From positions 1-12,794 of the forward strand of contig JAYZBK010000223.1 of NCBI GenBank assembly GCA_036339295.1: 12,794 bases of DNA. Direction: 5' to 3'. Below the pieces are notes generated by a model. It made no database searches and was not told the DNA's origin. It saw nothing but the letters and a program-made list of their open reading frames with translations. The stretch comes from GCA-002862325 sp036339295 (GTDB lineage: Bacteria; Planctomycetota; Phycisphaerae; Phycisphaerales; SM1A02). Position 1 is the first letter of the stretch, and every line of letters begins with the position of its first letter. Both the position numbers and the translations under genes were made by a program. Positions 1 through 7,378 of this stretch are shown here, piece by piece.

Positions 1-1995
1 GAGACCGATGCGTCGATACTCGACCTCGTTCAGGATGTCGGGGAGGTCGTCGAAGCCGCCGCGCTCGCTCGCGAGCTCGATCTGGGCGAGGTAGCGAGCG
101 GCCCGCTCGGTGTCGTGCACGTCGATGTCGCTCGCGACCTCCGCCCCCTGCCGAAGCAGGACACCGTCGAGTCCCCGGAGATCGGTGAAGATCCCGGCGT
201 CGCGATCGGGCCGGTCGAGCAGTTCGTCCACCACCTCCAGCATCCGACGGCCCGGGGCCCCGCGCTCGCCGGTGCGGGCGCCTCGGAACTGCCGGTACAA
301 CGCCTGAGTCGCCCGCCGACGCGCGAGCTCCCAGGTCGGGTGGCTCGGGGGCACGCCGAGGAGGACCTCGAGGTCGTCCTCGCCCGGGTTCTCCTGCACC
401 ACGATCTGGCGAACCAGCAGGGACGGGGCTCGATCGTCCGCCGGGAACGCGTCGACGAAGCGGGTGGAAAGCGAATCCCGTCTCGCCCGCGCGTCGTCGG
501 CATCGGGGCCCCCGGACTCGACGATCCGGTCGAGGGCGACGATCGCCCCCCACAACGCGTCGGCTCGACGATCGCCGTTGGAACGTTCCGCCGCGAACTC
601 GAACGCATCGGCCGCCTCCGCCGGCTCGCCGAGTTCGAGCAGGCTCCAGCCGACGAGGGCGAGGCATCCCGCACGGGCGGCCGCGAAGCGATCCGCCTCC
701 GGTTCGTCGGCCGCGGCCCGCAGCTCCTCGACCGCCTCGGCGAAGGCCGCACGGGCCGCGACGTCGTCGCCGGCATCCCGGGCCTCGAGCGCGACGCGAT
801 AGGCCTCGACGCCCCGGACGTACCGGAAGATGAACCCGTCGCCGCCGAAGGACGTCGTCCCGAACCGGGTCGCGAGGTCCTGGACCTGCGCGAGTTCGCC
901 GCGTCCCGCGAGGGCGGCCAGCGCGGTCGCGGCCACGTCCCGGGCCCCACCACCTTCATTCGCCTTCCGGAGTCCGCCCACCGCGGCGAGCCGCAGCCAC
1001 GACGTCGGCAGGAGCTCGTCGCCCTCCCGACTCGCCCGATCCTCGAGATCGGCGAGCGAGGCGAGGACCGCCGGCCAGTCGGCCGCGTCGATCAGGGCCG
1101 CCAGCCGCCAGCCCGGCGCCAGTCGTCGAGTGCCGGGATCGGTGACCGGATACTGGAGCCGCTCGAACCACTGCTTCGTGATCGACGGGGTCTCGAGGAT
1201 CGCACTGGTCATGCCCATCCCGAGCACCGCGCGGGCGAAGCCCTCCACGGCCTGGAGATCGACCGAGACCTCCGACGGCGCCGGCACCGGATTGTCGCCT
1301 TCGAGCACGACCCCGAAGGCGAGCTGGGCCTGTTCGAGCCGGGTCCGGTCGCCCCGGGCCCGGCCGACGTAGTAGCGGCTCCAACCCTCCAGGAGGGCGG
1401 ACATCGCCTGCCACTGGACGAGCTCCTCCAGCCTCCGCTCCACCCGTCGCGACCTGGACCGGGACAGGGACTCGACCTGTCGCGAGATCGAACGACGGAT
1501 CGTCGCGAGCTCCTCCGCGAGTCCGTCGAGCTCCGCGACCGCCTCGGCGACGTCTTCGGGGGTCGAGAGTTCGATCCGGTCGTCCTCGAGCGTCCGGGAC
1601 GCGTTGAGGTAACGATTCCGGGCCAGCGCGATCCGGAGGCTCGCCGCCTCGTCGCTCGGGACGATGTCGAGGAGACGTCGGCTCTGCGTCACCAGGGCGT
1701 CGCGACGCTCCGCGTCCTCCTCGGCCCGCAGGATGCCCGCGTAGACCTCGGCAAGCCGCGATGCGACCCGGCGGCGGGCGTCGGCGTCACCGGTGGACTC
1801 CACGAGCTGCTCCTCGAGGTGGAGGGCCAGCAGTTCGTCCATGCCACGATCGGACAGCCAGCGGGCCGTCCGGTCCTGCCCGTGCACCGGCGCGGTCGCC
1901 GCGAGGACGCCCCACAGGACGACCAGGAGGGCGGTGGGCCCGCACCCGCGGCGGAGCGGGCGGCTGGTTCCCGGCTCACTCCACCACGGGGACAT
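1..1995 (-). CDS. Large exported helical-repeat (TPR-like) protein, C-terminus beyond window
   Basis: An uninterrupted minus-strand frame begins at the ATG at 1995 and stays open for 665 codons to the left edge, so the 3' end is missing. The start is well supported: it follows a near-perfect Shine-Dalgarno (GGAGGTGA) and overlaps the end of the upstream ExbD gene by 20 bases. Residues 1-39 look like a Sec signal peptide: arginines at 12, 15 and 16, a hydrophobic stretch at about 21-36, and likely cleavage after the Gly of A-P-V-H-G. No lipobox is seen. The rest is Ala/Glu/Arg/Leu-rich and almost wholly helical, with a coiled-coil-like segment at about 145-195 and TPR-like helix pairs in the later half. 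I recognise no catalytic motif and no specific family. As the last visible gene of an ExbB/ExbD operon, it is inferred to be a periplasmic or outer-membrane-associated scaffold working with the motor. The overlapping plus-strand frame is a shadow. Confidence 0.82.
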   Translation of the reverse strand, partial: MSPWWSEPGTSRPLRRGCGPTALLVVLWGVLAATAPVHGQDRTARWLSDRGMDELLALHLEEQLVESTGDADARRRVASRLAEVYAGILRAEEDAERRDALVTQSRRLLDIVPSDEAASLRIALARNRYLNASRTLEDDRIELSTPEDVAEAVAELDGLAEELATIRRSISRQVESLSRSRSRRVERRLEELVQWQAMSALLEGWSRYYVGRARGDRTRLEQAQLAFGVVLEGDNPVPAPSEVSVDLQAVEGFARAVLGMGMTSAILETPSITKQWFERLQYPVTDPGTRRLAPGWRLAALIDAADWPAVLASLADLEDRASREGDELLPTSWLRLAAVGGLRKANEGGGARDVAATALAALAGRGELAQVQDLATRFGTTSFGGDGFIFRYVRGVEAYRVALEARDAGDDVAARAAFAEAVEELRAAADEPEADRFAAARAGCLALVGWSLLELGEPAEAADAFEFAAERSNGDRRADALWGAIVALDRIVESGGPDADDARARRDSLSTRFVDAFPADDRAPSLLVRQIVVQENPGEDDLEVLLGVPPSHPTWELARRRATQALYRQFRGARTGERGAPGRRMLEVVDELLDRPDRDAGIFTDLRGLDGVLLRQGAEVASDIDVHDTERAARYLAQIELASERGGFDDLPDILNEVEYRRIGL

Positions 1996-2398
1996 AGGTC
2001 ACCTCCTCGAATCCCGCGTCGCGGCCGGACTGGATCGCAGCCGCGGCGGCGGCCACGGTGGGCCCCGCGTGGACCCGGACGAAGAGCCCCGGGGCCTTCG
2101 GGAGTTCGGACAGCGCCTCGACCAGCGGGGCGCGATCCCGGAAGAGCCGGGAGCCGATCGAGTACTCGACCTCGCCGTCGACCAGCTTCACCTCGAGGAC
2201 CTGGGGCTGGAAGTCGCTTTCCGCCGCGGCCCCCGCCGAATCCTCGATCGCGAGGTTCGGGGAGAGTCGATCCTCCCGCTGGGTGATGATCGTCGTCACG
2301 ATGAAGTAGGCCAGCAGCAGGAACACCACGTCGATCATCGACGAGAGCGACAGCGTCACTCGTCGGTTCGCGGATCGATGTCGTGGTGCGAGTCGCAT
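1976..2398 (-). CDS. ExbD/TolR-family biopolymer transport protein (second copy)
   Basis: This is a 140-residue protein with ExbD/TolR layout: a short basic N-terminus, one membrane helix at about 20-40, and a periplasmic domain of about 100 residues. The family's key membrane aspartate is at D23 in S-S-M-I-D-V-V-F. ExbD dimers sit inside an ExbB pentamer, and this Asp carries protons. Unusually, the normally conserved T-P before M-(I/V)-D is replaced by S-S. The C-terminal part fits the periplasmic peptidoglycan- or partner-binding domain. The ATG at 2398 lies 9 bases past the ExbD-1 stop and has only a weak ribosome binding site, so coupling to the upstream gene is likely. A reading frame extends further upstream but overlaps ExbD-1, and its extra residues are not ExbD-like. 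Assignment to the family is firm; the specific partner is inferred. Confidence 0.9.
   Translation of the reverse strand: MRLAPRHRSANRRVTLSLSSMIDVVFLLLAYFIVTTIITQREDRLSPNLAIEDSAGAAAESDFQPQVLEVKLVDGEVEYSIGSRLFRDRAPLVEALSELPKAPGLFVRVHAGPTVAAAAAAIQSGRDAGFEEVTYVPVVE
1996..2008 (-). promoter_or_regulatory. Strong ribosome binding site inside the ExbD-2 gene
   Basis: On the minus strand the sequence reads GAGGAGGTGACCT immediately before the ATG at 1995. The core GGAGGTGA is a full match to the 16S rRNA 3' end. It lies within the last codons of the upstream ExbD-2 gene. It decides the start of the large downstream gene, which appears in no complete start-to-stop reading frame because its stop lies outside the window. 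Confidence 0.8.
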
Positions 2399-2406
2399 GC
2401 GTGCGG

Positions 2407-2832
2407 TCAGTTCCCGGGGGCGGTGGCGATCCGGACGGCGGGGATGCCGGCCTTCTGGAGCGTGGACAGGACACGATTGAGGGCGGCGGTCGGGGCGCTC
2501 CGATCGGCCCGGACCAGCGGACGTGCCGCCTTGCCCTCGAGCTCGGACGTCGTCTGCACCTCGATCGCGAGCAGCCGCAGGCCGTCGAAGTCGAGGATCT
2601 CGCCCGCCACCTCGAGTTCGCCGCTCGCGAGCACGTTGATGATGAGCCCGGCCTCGGACTGGTCGTCCACCTTCTCGCCGGCCTCCTCGGGCAGGTCGAG
2701 GTCCGCCCGGGAATGCTGCGACAGCTGGGCCGTGACCAGGAAGAAGATCAGCAGCTGGAAGACGATGTCGATCATCGGGGTCATGTCGAACGGCAGCTGC
2801 CGCTCGCGGACCCGCCGGCCGGAGAACTTCAT
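2407..2832 (-). CDS. ExbD/TolR-family biopolymer transport protein (first copy)
   Basis: This 141-residue protein has a basic cytoplasmic N-terminus, one membrane helix at about 18-38, and a periplasmic domain. The canonical motif M-T-P-M-I-D-I-V-F is present, with proton-carrying D22. The C-terminal half (A-A-R-P-L-V-R-A-D, then a helix ending near A-V-R-I-A-T) matches the usual ExbD/TolR periplasmic fold. It starts with an ATGA overlap with the end of the MotA/TolQ/ExbB gene and is followed after 8 bases by a second, divergent ExbD. Two ExbD genes behind one ExbB-type gene are common in Planctomycetota and in some TonB systems. They could form a mixed ExbD dimer inside the ExbB ring (inference). 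Confidence 0.93.
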   Translation of the reverse strand: MKFSGRRVRERQLPFDMTPMIDIVFQLLIFFLVTAQLSQHSRADLDLPEEAGEKVDDQSEAGLIINVLASGELEVAGEILDFDGLRLLAIEVQTTSELEGKAARPLVRADRSAPTAALNRVLSTLQKAGIPAVRIATAPGN

Positions 2833-3608
2833 GAACCGCCCCCGGGCGCGGTCGGCGTCGGCGCCATGCCGCCACCCGGCCGTGAGAGGCCCGCGGGGCC
2901 GCCGGAACTGGCCCCGCTCGACTCGAGCATGAGGACCATCCGGTCGAGCTCCTGCCCGGCTTCGGCGGCGATCCCGTCGATCCGGTTGCGGAAGACCGTG
3001 AAGAGGGTGACGCAGGGAATGGCGACGATCAGGCCGAGCATGGTGGTCACCAGCGCGAGCTTGATGTTGCCCGCGAGGGCGGCGTAGTAGTTCGCGTCGT
3101 TGACGGCGCTCAGCTCGACCGTGTCGAACGCGCCGATCATGCCCTGGACCGTGCCCAGGAGGCCGAGCAGCGGTGCCACCGTCCCGATGATGCCCAGCCC
3201 GTCGGTGGTCCGGTAGAGCCTGGCCGCCTGCTCCTGGCCGGCCTCCTCCAGCACCTGCTTGATCTCGAACGCCCCGAACGGCGATCGGAGGAACCGGGTG
3301 AGGCCCGGCGACAGGATGCGGGTGAGGAACGAGTCGTTCGCGCCCTCGCTGCAGTAGTCCAGCGCCTCCTGCACCTGGCCGTCGCCGAGGTAGTTCCTGA
3401 TGGCCAGGACCTGGGCGGGCGGAAGCAGCGCGGTCTTGCGGATCTGCACCGAGTGCACGACCACGAGCCCGACCGCCACCATGCTCAAGGCGATGATGAT
3501 CCAGCCGATCACGCCGCCGGCGGTGACGTAGACCATCAACGACGAGCCCGATTCGGCCGCCTCTGCGACGGTGTCGGCCTGGGCAAGCAGGGGCAGGATT
3601 GGATTCAC
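2829..3608 (-). CDS. MotA/TolQ/ExbB proton channel family protein
   Basis: A 259-residue inner-membrane protein starting at GTG 3608, which overlaps the upstream stop as GTGA; GGAG lies 8 bases upstream. Three membrane segments fit the ExbB/TolQ topology: about 27-52, 137-160 and 183-205. The second contains L-L-G-L-L-G-T-V-Q-G-M and the third T-T-M-L-G-L-I-V-A-I-P, both hallmarks of the channel-lining helices. The region between helices 1 and 2 is the expected cytoplasmic domain. The first about 24 residues are mildly hydrophobic and may be a short periplasmic leader. The C-terminus (about 230-259) is a Gly/Pro/Ser-rich tail. With ExbD it should form a proton-motive-force-driven motor that moves a periplasmic partner. 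The in-frame sequence upstream of the GTG is out of frame with the neighbouring gene and is rejected. Confidence 0.93.
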   Translation of the reverse strand: MNPILPLLAQADTVAEAAESGSSLMVYVTAGGVIGWIIIALSMVAVGLVVVHSVQIRKTALLPPAQVLAIRNYLGDGQVQEALDYCSEGANDSFLTRILSPGLTRFLRSPFGAFEIKQVLEEAGQEQAARLYRTTDGLGIIGTVAPLLGLLGTVQGMIGAFDTVELSAVNDANYYAALAGNIKLALVTTMLGLIVAIPCVTLFTVFRNRIDGIAAEAGQELDRMVLMLESSGASSGGPAGLSRPGGGMAPTPTAPGGGS

Positions 3609-4720
3609 GGCGCGGTCTCCGTCTGGAACTGTTCGGGGAATTCGATCATCAGCGTGGTTCGTATGGTCGACGCCTCGTCGTCCCGTCCGACCGCATCGAG
3701 CGCGGCCACGAGGGCCTGTCCCGCATCGAGGCGCATGGCCGGGGCGACGGCGTCCTCGAGGGCGAGGACGGTGACGAGGTCGAGAGCGCCGCGCAGGACC
3801 TCCGCATCGGACGTCGCGTTGCGGATCGCCGAGCGACCCAGGCGATGCCTGATCCAGCCGACCTGCCAGGCGGGGGCCTTCGCGGCGACGGCGACGAGCC
3901 GGCGACGCGCGGTCTCCCGCACGCGAGGCTCGGCGGCATCGACCCGCGCGAGGTCGAGCAGGAACCGGGTCCCCGGACCGAGATCGCCATCGGGGACCTC
4001 GGGGGGACCTTCGGCCTCGAGCAGGCGAAGCCACAGGTCGCGTCGGAGGGACGACTCGGCGTCGACCTGCGGGAGGCGACGCATCGCCCCCTTGAGTCGG
4101 ACGAGATCCGCGTCGCCCCGGACGGGGGCGACCAGCGGCACGAGGTCGAGCCGTTCGTCCAGGAGGTCGTCGCCCAGCCGTCCGTCGGAGATTCGACCGG
4201 ACCGGCCGCCCGATGCCTCGAGTTCACCGAGGAAGAGGGCCTCCGCCTGCACGAGGTCGCCGCTTCCCTGCATGATCGCGGCGGCGACCAGGCCCTCCTG
4301 GGCGATCGCGAACAGGGAGGGCGAATCCTCGATGCCGAGATCGAGCGCCTCGCGGAACGCCTCCTCGGCGAGCCGGGCGTCCCCTCGGCGAAGTCGGACC
4401 TGTCCTCTCCAGAGTCGGTCCCCCCGACGAAGCCCCCGGTCGATCCCGATCTCGAGCGGCCCCGACGCCGGAGGCTCGACGACCGCCACGCGATCCCAGG
4501 GAATGAGCTCCTCCCGCGCCGGACCGAGATCGATCCGCACGACCGCGAGCCCGTCGGGCTTGTAGGTGGCCCGCTCGATGCTCACCGGCCCGTCCCCGCC
4601 CCGCCGGTGGACGAGGCGGTCGCGGCCGTCGGTCGCATCGGCGGTCGCTGCGATCGCCGCCAGGGCCAGGCTCGCGATTGCGACGCGAGCGACGAGGGCT
4701 CGTGATCGGAACTCGATCAT
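3605..4720 (-). CDS. Exported repeat protein of unknown function in the ExbB/ExbD operon
   Basis: A 371-residue protein starting at ATG 4720, which overlaps the VWA gene's stop as ATGA; a GGGAGG ribosome binding site lies 6 bases upstream. Residues 1-29 form a signal peptide: basic start, Ala/Leu-rich core, and likely cleavage after A-D-A. Residues about 45-82 look like a small beta domain ending in I-P-W-D-R-V, a pattern often seen in exported planctomycete proteins. From about 100 on it is helical, with TPR-like pairs (for example D-A-R-L-A-E-E-A-F-R-E-A-L). It has no catalytic motif and no lipobox. Its place between the VWA protein and the ExbB-type subunit suggests it is a periplasmic adaptor or scaffold, but this rests on context alone. 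I do not recognise a named family. Confidence 0.82.
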   Translation of the reverse strand: MIEFRSRALVARVAIASLALAAIAATADATDGRDRLVHRRGGDGPVSIERATYKPDGLAVVRIDLGPAREELIPWDRVAVVEPPASGPLEIGIDRGLRRGDRLWRGQVRLRRGDARLAEEAFREALDLGIEDSPSLFAIAQEGLVAAAIMQGSGDLVQAEALFLGELEASGGRSGRISDGRLGDDLLDERLDLVPLVAPVRGDADLVRLKGAMRRLPQVDAESSLRRDLWLRLLEAEGPPEVPDGDLGPGTRFLLDLARVDAAEPRVRETARRRLVAVAAKAPAWQVGWIRHRLGRSAIRNATSDAEVLRGALDLVTVLALEDAVAPAMRLDAGQALVAALDAVGRDDEASTIRTTLMIEFPEQFQTETAP

Positions 4721-5724
4721 GGTCGCCCTCCCCCTTCCGGGACGAATCGGAAGACGCCGTCGGTCCGCGCAGCGATGCCCCGGAGCACCTCCTGGCTCGC
4801 ATCGGCGCTGAACGCGATCGTGTTGATGACCGCGGCTCGCCTCCGGGAGCCCTCGTTGAGGAGGACGACCTCCTCCTCCGTCTCCCGCGGGATGATCCCG
4901 TCGGTGAGGAAGAAGATGGTGTCGGGCGGCTCGTCCTGGCCCTTGAAGAGGTACTGGAACGCCGGCATCGGCTGCGTGCCGCCTCCCGGCTGGACGTAGG
5001 TGTTCAACCAGGTCCGGATCGACCTCACGGTGTCGCCGCTCGCGCGGAGCCAGGTCTTCTGGAGCGGAGGCAGCAGGGCCCCGTTGGAGTACAGCACGAC
5101 CTTGAACTCCGCGTAGTCGGGCAGGGCCGCGAGCGAGCGAACGAGCTCCCCGAGGGCCAGCTCGAGCCGACCGTTCTGGCCCATCGACCCGCTCACGTCC
5201 ACCACGTAGGCGAACCGCTGTCCCCTCGCCCGGATCCCGAAGAACTCGGCGCCCGCACCGGCACCACTGCCGAGGCCCACCCCCAGACCGGAACCCTCGG
5301 TCCCGACGCTCGAGTCGAGTCCACTGATCGACCCCACCGCATCGAGCTTGGGCAGCTCCATCGCCTCGCTCGCCTCCAGCGCCAGGGTCTCGTCCCCGGC
5401 ATCGGTGTCGAGTTCGGGCGTCAGGGCGTCCTCGGTCTCGAGCGGCTCCAGCATCTCGGTGAGCGTCTCGTCCGGAAGCACCGAGAGATCGAGGACGACG
5501 GGGGCCGAGGGCGGCGGGCCCGGCGGCCCCTCGACCTCGGAGAAGTAGAGCCAGATCATGATCGCGATGTGGACCGGCAGGCTCACCGCGACCGCCAGGA
5601 GGACGAGGTGGATCCGCCTCTGCCGCAGCAGTCGTCGACGATCGGCTTCGAGCGCCTCGATCCGAGCCGTCAGGGCCGAGCGTGCCTCGGACTCGCTGGG
5701 GGATGTGCTCGGGGTCGGGGCCAT
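4717..5724 (-). CDS. Membrane-anchored VWA-domain protein with a TonB/TolA-like transmembrane motif
   Basis: The start is taken at ATG 5724, with GGAGAAG 7 bases upstream, giving 335 residues; ATG 5763 is a possible longer start adding 13 residues. Residues about 1-37 are cytoplasmic with a basic coiled stretch. A single membrane helix at about 38-61 contains S48-x3-H52, the arrangement TonB and TolA use to contact ExbB/ExbD and TolQ/TolR. A Pro-rich linker follows (66-75), then an acidic low-complexity region (about 84-150) and a Gly/Ser/Ala run. The VWA domain spans about 168-332. Its metal site (MIDAS) looks complete: D176-x-S178-x-S180, T250 in G-G-G-T, and D275 in L-T-D-G. The domain should lie in the periplasm and bind a ligand through a divalent metal. 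It is the first gene of the operon, so an energised transducer with a VWA output domain is the inferred role. No TonB C-terminal domain is present. Confidence 0.88.
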   Translation of the reverse strand: MAPTPSTSPSESEARSALTARIEALEADRRRLLRQRRIHLVLLAVAVSLPVHIAIMIWLYFSEVEGPPGPPPSAPVVLDLSVLPDETLTEMLEPLETEDALTPELDTDAGDETLALEASEAMELPKLDAVGSISGLDSSVGTEGSGLGVGLGSGAGAGAEFFGIRARGQRFAYVVDVSGSMGQNGRLELALGELVRSLAALPDYAEFKVVLYSNGALLPPLQKTWLRASGDTVRSIRTWLNTYVQPGGGTQPMPAFQYLFKGQDEPPDTIFFLTDGIIPRETEEEVVLLNEGSRRRAAVINTIAFSADASQEVLRGIAARTDGVFRFVPEGGGRP

Positions 5725-5805
5725 CGACGTACTTCTCCGTTCGGACGTGCGGGCGGGATCCATCGGCCTCCCGTCCTACGCAATCCGGACGCCTTTCTGC
5801 CGCTC

Positions 5806-5811
5806 ATCCTA
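5806..5811 (-). promoter_or_regulatory. Possible -10 element for the VWA/ExbB/ExbD operon
   Basis: On the minus strand the hexamer TAGGAT lies about 80 bases upstream of ATG 5724. A poor TTGCGC sits 19 bases further upstream. It matches the TATAAT consensus at four positions. It lies in the 201-base gap between the divergent VWA gene and pyrH, so an operon promoter should be close by, but this exact placement is weak. Confidence 0.22.
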
Positions 5812-5880
5812 CGAATCGGGAAGAGACCCCGCGCAACCGGCCGGGACGGGCGAGAGGCCCGCTCCAAGCCCCCGGAGGGG

Positions 5881-5889
5881 TGGTATCTT
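5881..5889 (+). promoter_or_regulatory. Probable extended -10 promoter of pyrH
   Basis: The sequence TGGTATCTT has the extended -10 form TGn-TATnnT, ending 36 bases before the pyrH ATG. It is one of the few AT-leaning spots in a strongly GC-rich gap. No clear -35 hexamer is visible at the usual distance, which is tolerable for an extended -10 promoter. A similar T-A-C-A-C-T hexamer precedes frr and thrS. Confidence 0.42.
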
Positions 5890-5925
5890 CCGGGGGTCGC
5901 CGATCGTGGCACCCGGAGTCCCCAG

Positions 5926-6648
5926 ATGAGCGAGAACCCGCGTCGGGTCATCCTGAAGATCAGTGGCGAGAGCTTCTCCGCGGAGGGGAGCCTCGGGATC
6001 GACTCGAAGGAGCTCGCCCACATCGCGAGCGAGATCGCGGCCGCCTGCCAGCTGGGGGTCCAGGTCGCCGTGGTCTGCGGCGGCGGGAACATCATCCGGG
6101 GCGCGACCCTGGCGAAGGACGGGACCATCGACCAGTCCACCGCCGACTACATGGGCATGATGGGCACCGTGATCAACGGGGTCGCCCTCAAGGAGGCGCT
6201 CGAGCGGCAGGGCATCGAGGCCCGCTGCATGTCCGCGATCAACCTGACCGCGGTCGCGGAGCCCTTCATCCGGCTTCGAGCCCTCCGGCACCTCGAGAAG
6301 GGCCGCGTGGTCATCCTGGTCGCGGGTACCGGCAATCCGTTCTTCACCACCGACACCTGCGCCAGCCTCCGGGGCATCGAACTCGACGCCGACCGGCTGC
6401 TCAAGGCCACCAAGGTCGACGGCATCTACACCGCCGATCCGAAGAAGGACCCCTCGGCCAGCCGGTACGACCACCTGACCTTCGCCGAAGCGATCGAGAA
6501 GCAGCTCGGCGTCATGGACATGACCGCCCTGACGATGTGCCGGGAGCACGACCTCCCGGTGCAGGTCTTCGACTTCCAGGTGCCCGGGAACATCGCCCGG
6601 GTCGTGGGTGGCGAGACGATCGGGACCCTGGTCGACAACCGGGTCTGA
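5926..6648 (+). CDS. pyrH: UMP kinase (uridylate kinase)
   Basis: PyrH phosphorylates UMP to UDP with ATP in the cytoplasm, the step that commits UMP to UTP and CTP synthesis. The 240-residue product matches the family's length (E. coli about 241) and its amino-acid-kinase fold. Recognisable motifs, in order: L-K-I-S-G-E-S near the N-terminus, G-G-G-N-I-I-R-G (nucleotide binding), D-Y-M-G-M-M-G-T-V-I-N, the A-G-T-G-N-P-F-F-T-T-D-T loop, and L-K-A-T-K-V-D-G-I-Y-T-A-D-P. The ATG at 5926 has GGAG 7 bases upstream. The frame is open far upstream, but that extension is not conserved kinase sequence. It is followed by frr after 76 bases, as in many bacteria. The usual upstream tsf gene is absent; instead a divergent envelope operon begins. 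Confidence 0.97.
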   Translation: MSENPRRVILKISGESFSAEGSLGIDSKELAHIASEIAAACQLGVQVAVVCGGGNIIRGATLAKDGTIDQSTADYMGMMGTVINGVALKEALERQGIEARCMSAINLTAVAEPFIRLRALRHLEKGRVVILVAGTGNPFFTTDTCASLRGIELDADRLLKATKVDGIYTADPKKDPSASRYDHLTFAEAIEKQLGVMDMTALTMCREHDLPVQVFDFQVPGNIARVVGGETIGTLVDNRV

Positions 6649-6673
6649 GCGATCGGAACGCGGGCGGATCCCC

Positions 6674-6679
6674 TACACT
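6674..6679 (+). promoter_or_regulatory. Possible -10 element before frr
   Basis: The hexamer TACACT lies in the 76-base pyrH-frr gap, 45 bases before the frr ATG. The identical hexamer stands before thrS, and TATCTT stands before pyrH. No convincing -35 box is seen, so this is a candidate internal promoter only; read-through from pyrH is also likely. Confidence 0.28.
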
Positions 6680-6724
6680 TCGAGGAACCAGCGCGGGACC
6701 GACCCCGCGCCGAGGAGACCACCG

Positions 6725-7285
6725 ATGGACATCGACGAGATCCTGCTCGACTGCGGCGAGACCATGGACAAGTCGCTGGAGTACCTCCAGAAGGAACTCC
6801 GCGGCATCCGGACCGGCCGCGCCAACACCGCCCTCCTCGAGTACGTCAAGGTCGAGTACTACGGATCGAACACCGACCTGCGGGAACTCGCCGCGATCTC
6901 GGTCGCCGAGAGCCAGCAGCTCCTGGTCAAGCCCTTCGACCCCGCCGCGAAGAACGACATCATCAAGGCGATCGAGGCCGCGGAACTCGGCCTGAACCCG
7001 ATGAGCGAGGGCAACGCGATCCGGGTGACCGTTCCCGCGCCCTCGGCCGACCGGCGGAAGCAGCTGGTCGCCCAGGTCAAGAAGATGGGCGAGGACGCCA
7101 AGGTCTCCTGCCGGAACGCGCGTCGCGACGCCATCAAGCACGTCGAGTCGACGGGCAGCGAGCAGAAGCTGTCCGATGACGACGTCGATCGCGCGAAGAG
7201 CGAGATCGAGGACTCGACCAAGGGCCACGTCGCGAAGGTCGACGAGATGATCTCGAAGAAGGTCGCCGAGGTCGAGGACGTCTGA
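6725..7285 (+). CDS. frr: Ribosome recycling factor
   Basis: RRF works with EF-G to split the post-termination ribosome into subunits in the cytoplasm. The 186-residue product matches the family's usual length of about 185. Key features: the G-I-R-T-G-R-A-N segment of the first long helix, V-E-Y-Y-G-S at the start of the second domain, E-L-G-L-N-P-M-S-E-G-N-A-I-R-V in the beta domain, and R-N-A-R-R-D-A in the return helix. These form the three-helix bundle plus small beta domain of a tRNA-shaped protein. The ATG has GAGGAG 7 bases upstream. The gene follows pyrH, the common order, and precedes nrdR by 93 bases. Nothing is abnormal in the sequence. Confidence 0.97.
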   Translation: MDIDEILLDCGETMDKSLEYLQKELRGIRTGRANTALLEYVKVEYYGSNTDLRELAAISVAESQQLLVKPFDPAAKNDIIKAIEAAELGLNPMSEGNAIRVTVPAPSADRRKQLVAQVKKMGEDAKVSCRNARRDAIKHVESTGSEQKLSDDDVDRAKSEIEDSTKGHVAKVDEMISKKVAEVEDV

Positions 7286-7378
7286 GCCCCCCGCCCGCGG
7301 CCCGCTGCCGAACGGTTTGACCCAGCCCCCTCCTTTCGGCGACCATGGACGCGGACCAGCCCCCACCCGGGAGACGAC

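Noticed and set aside
115..2286. Plus-strand open frame of 723 codons
   Set aside because: It is antisense to the large exported gene and runs into the ExbD-2 gene. It has no ribosome binding site, its product is Arg/Pro/Gly-rich without domains, and such mirror frames are expected in GC-rich genes.
4678..5925. Long in-frame extension upstream of pyrH
   Set aside because: It is antisense to the VWA gene, and the pyrH product from ATG 5926 already has the normal full length and a good ribosome binding site.
5682..6995. Plus-strand open frame of 437 codons over pyrH and frr
   Set aside because: It is in a different frame from pyrH and frr and gives an Arg/Pro/His-rich product; a shadow.
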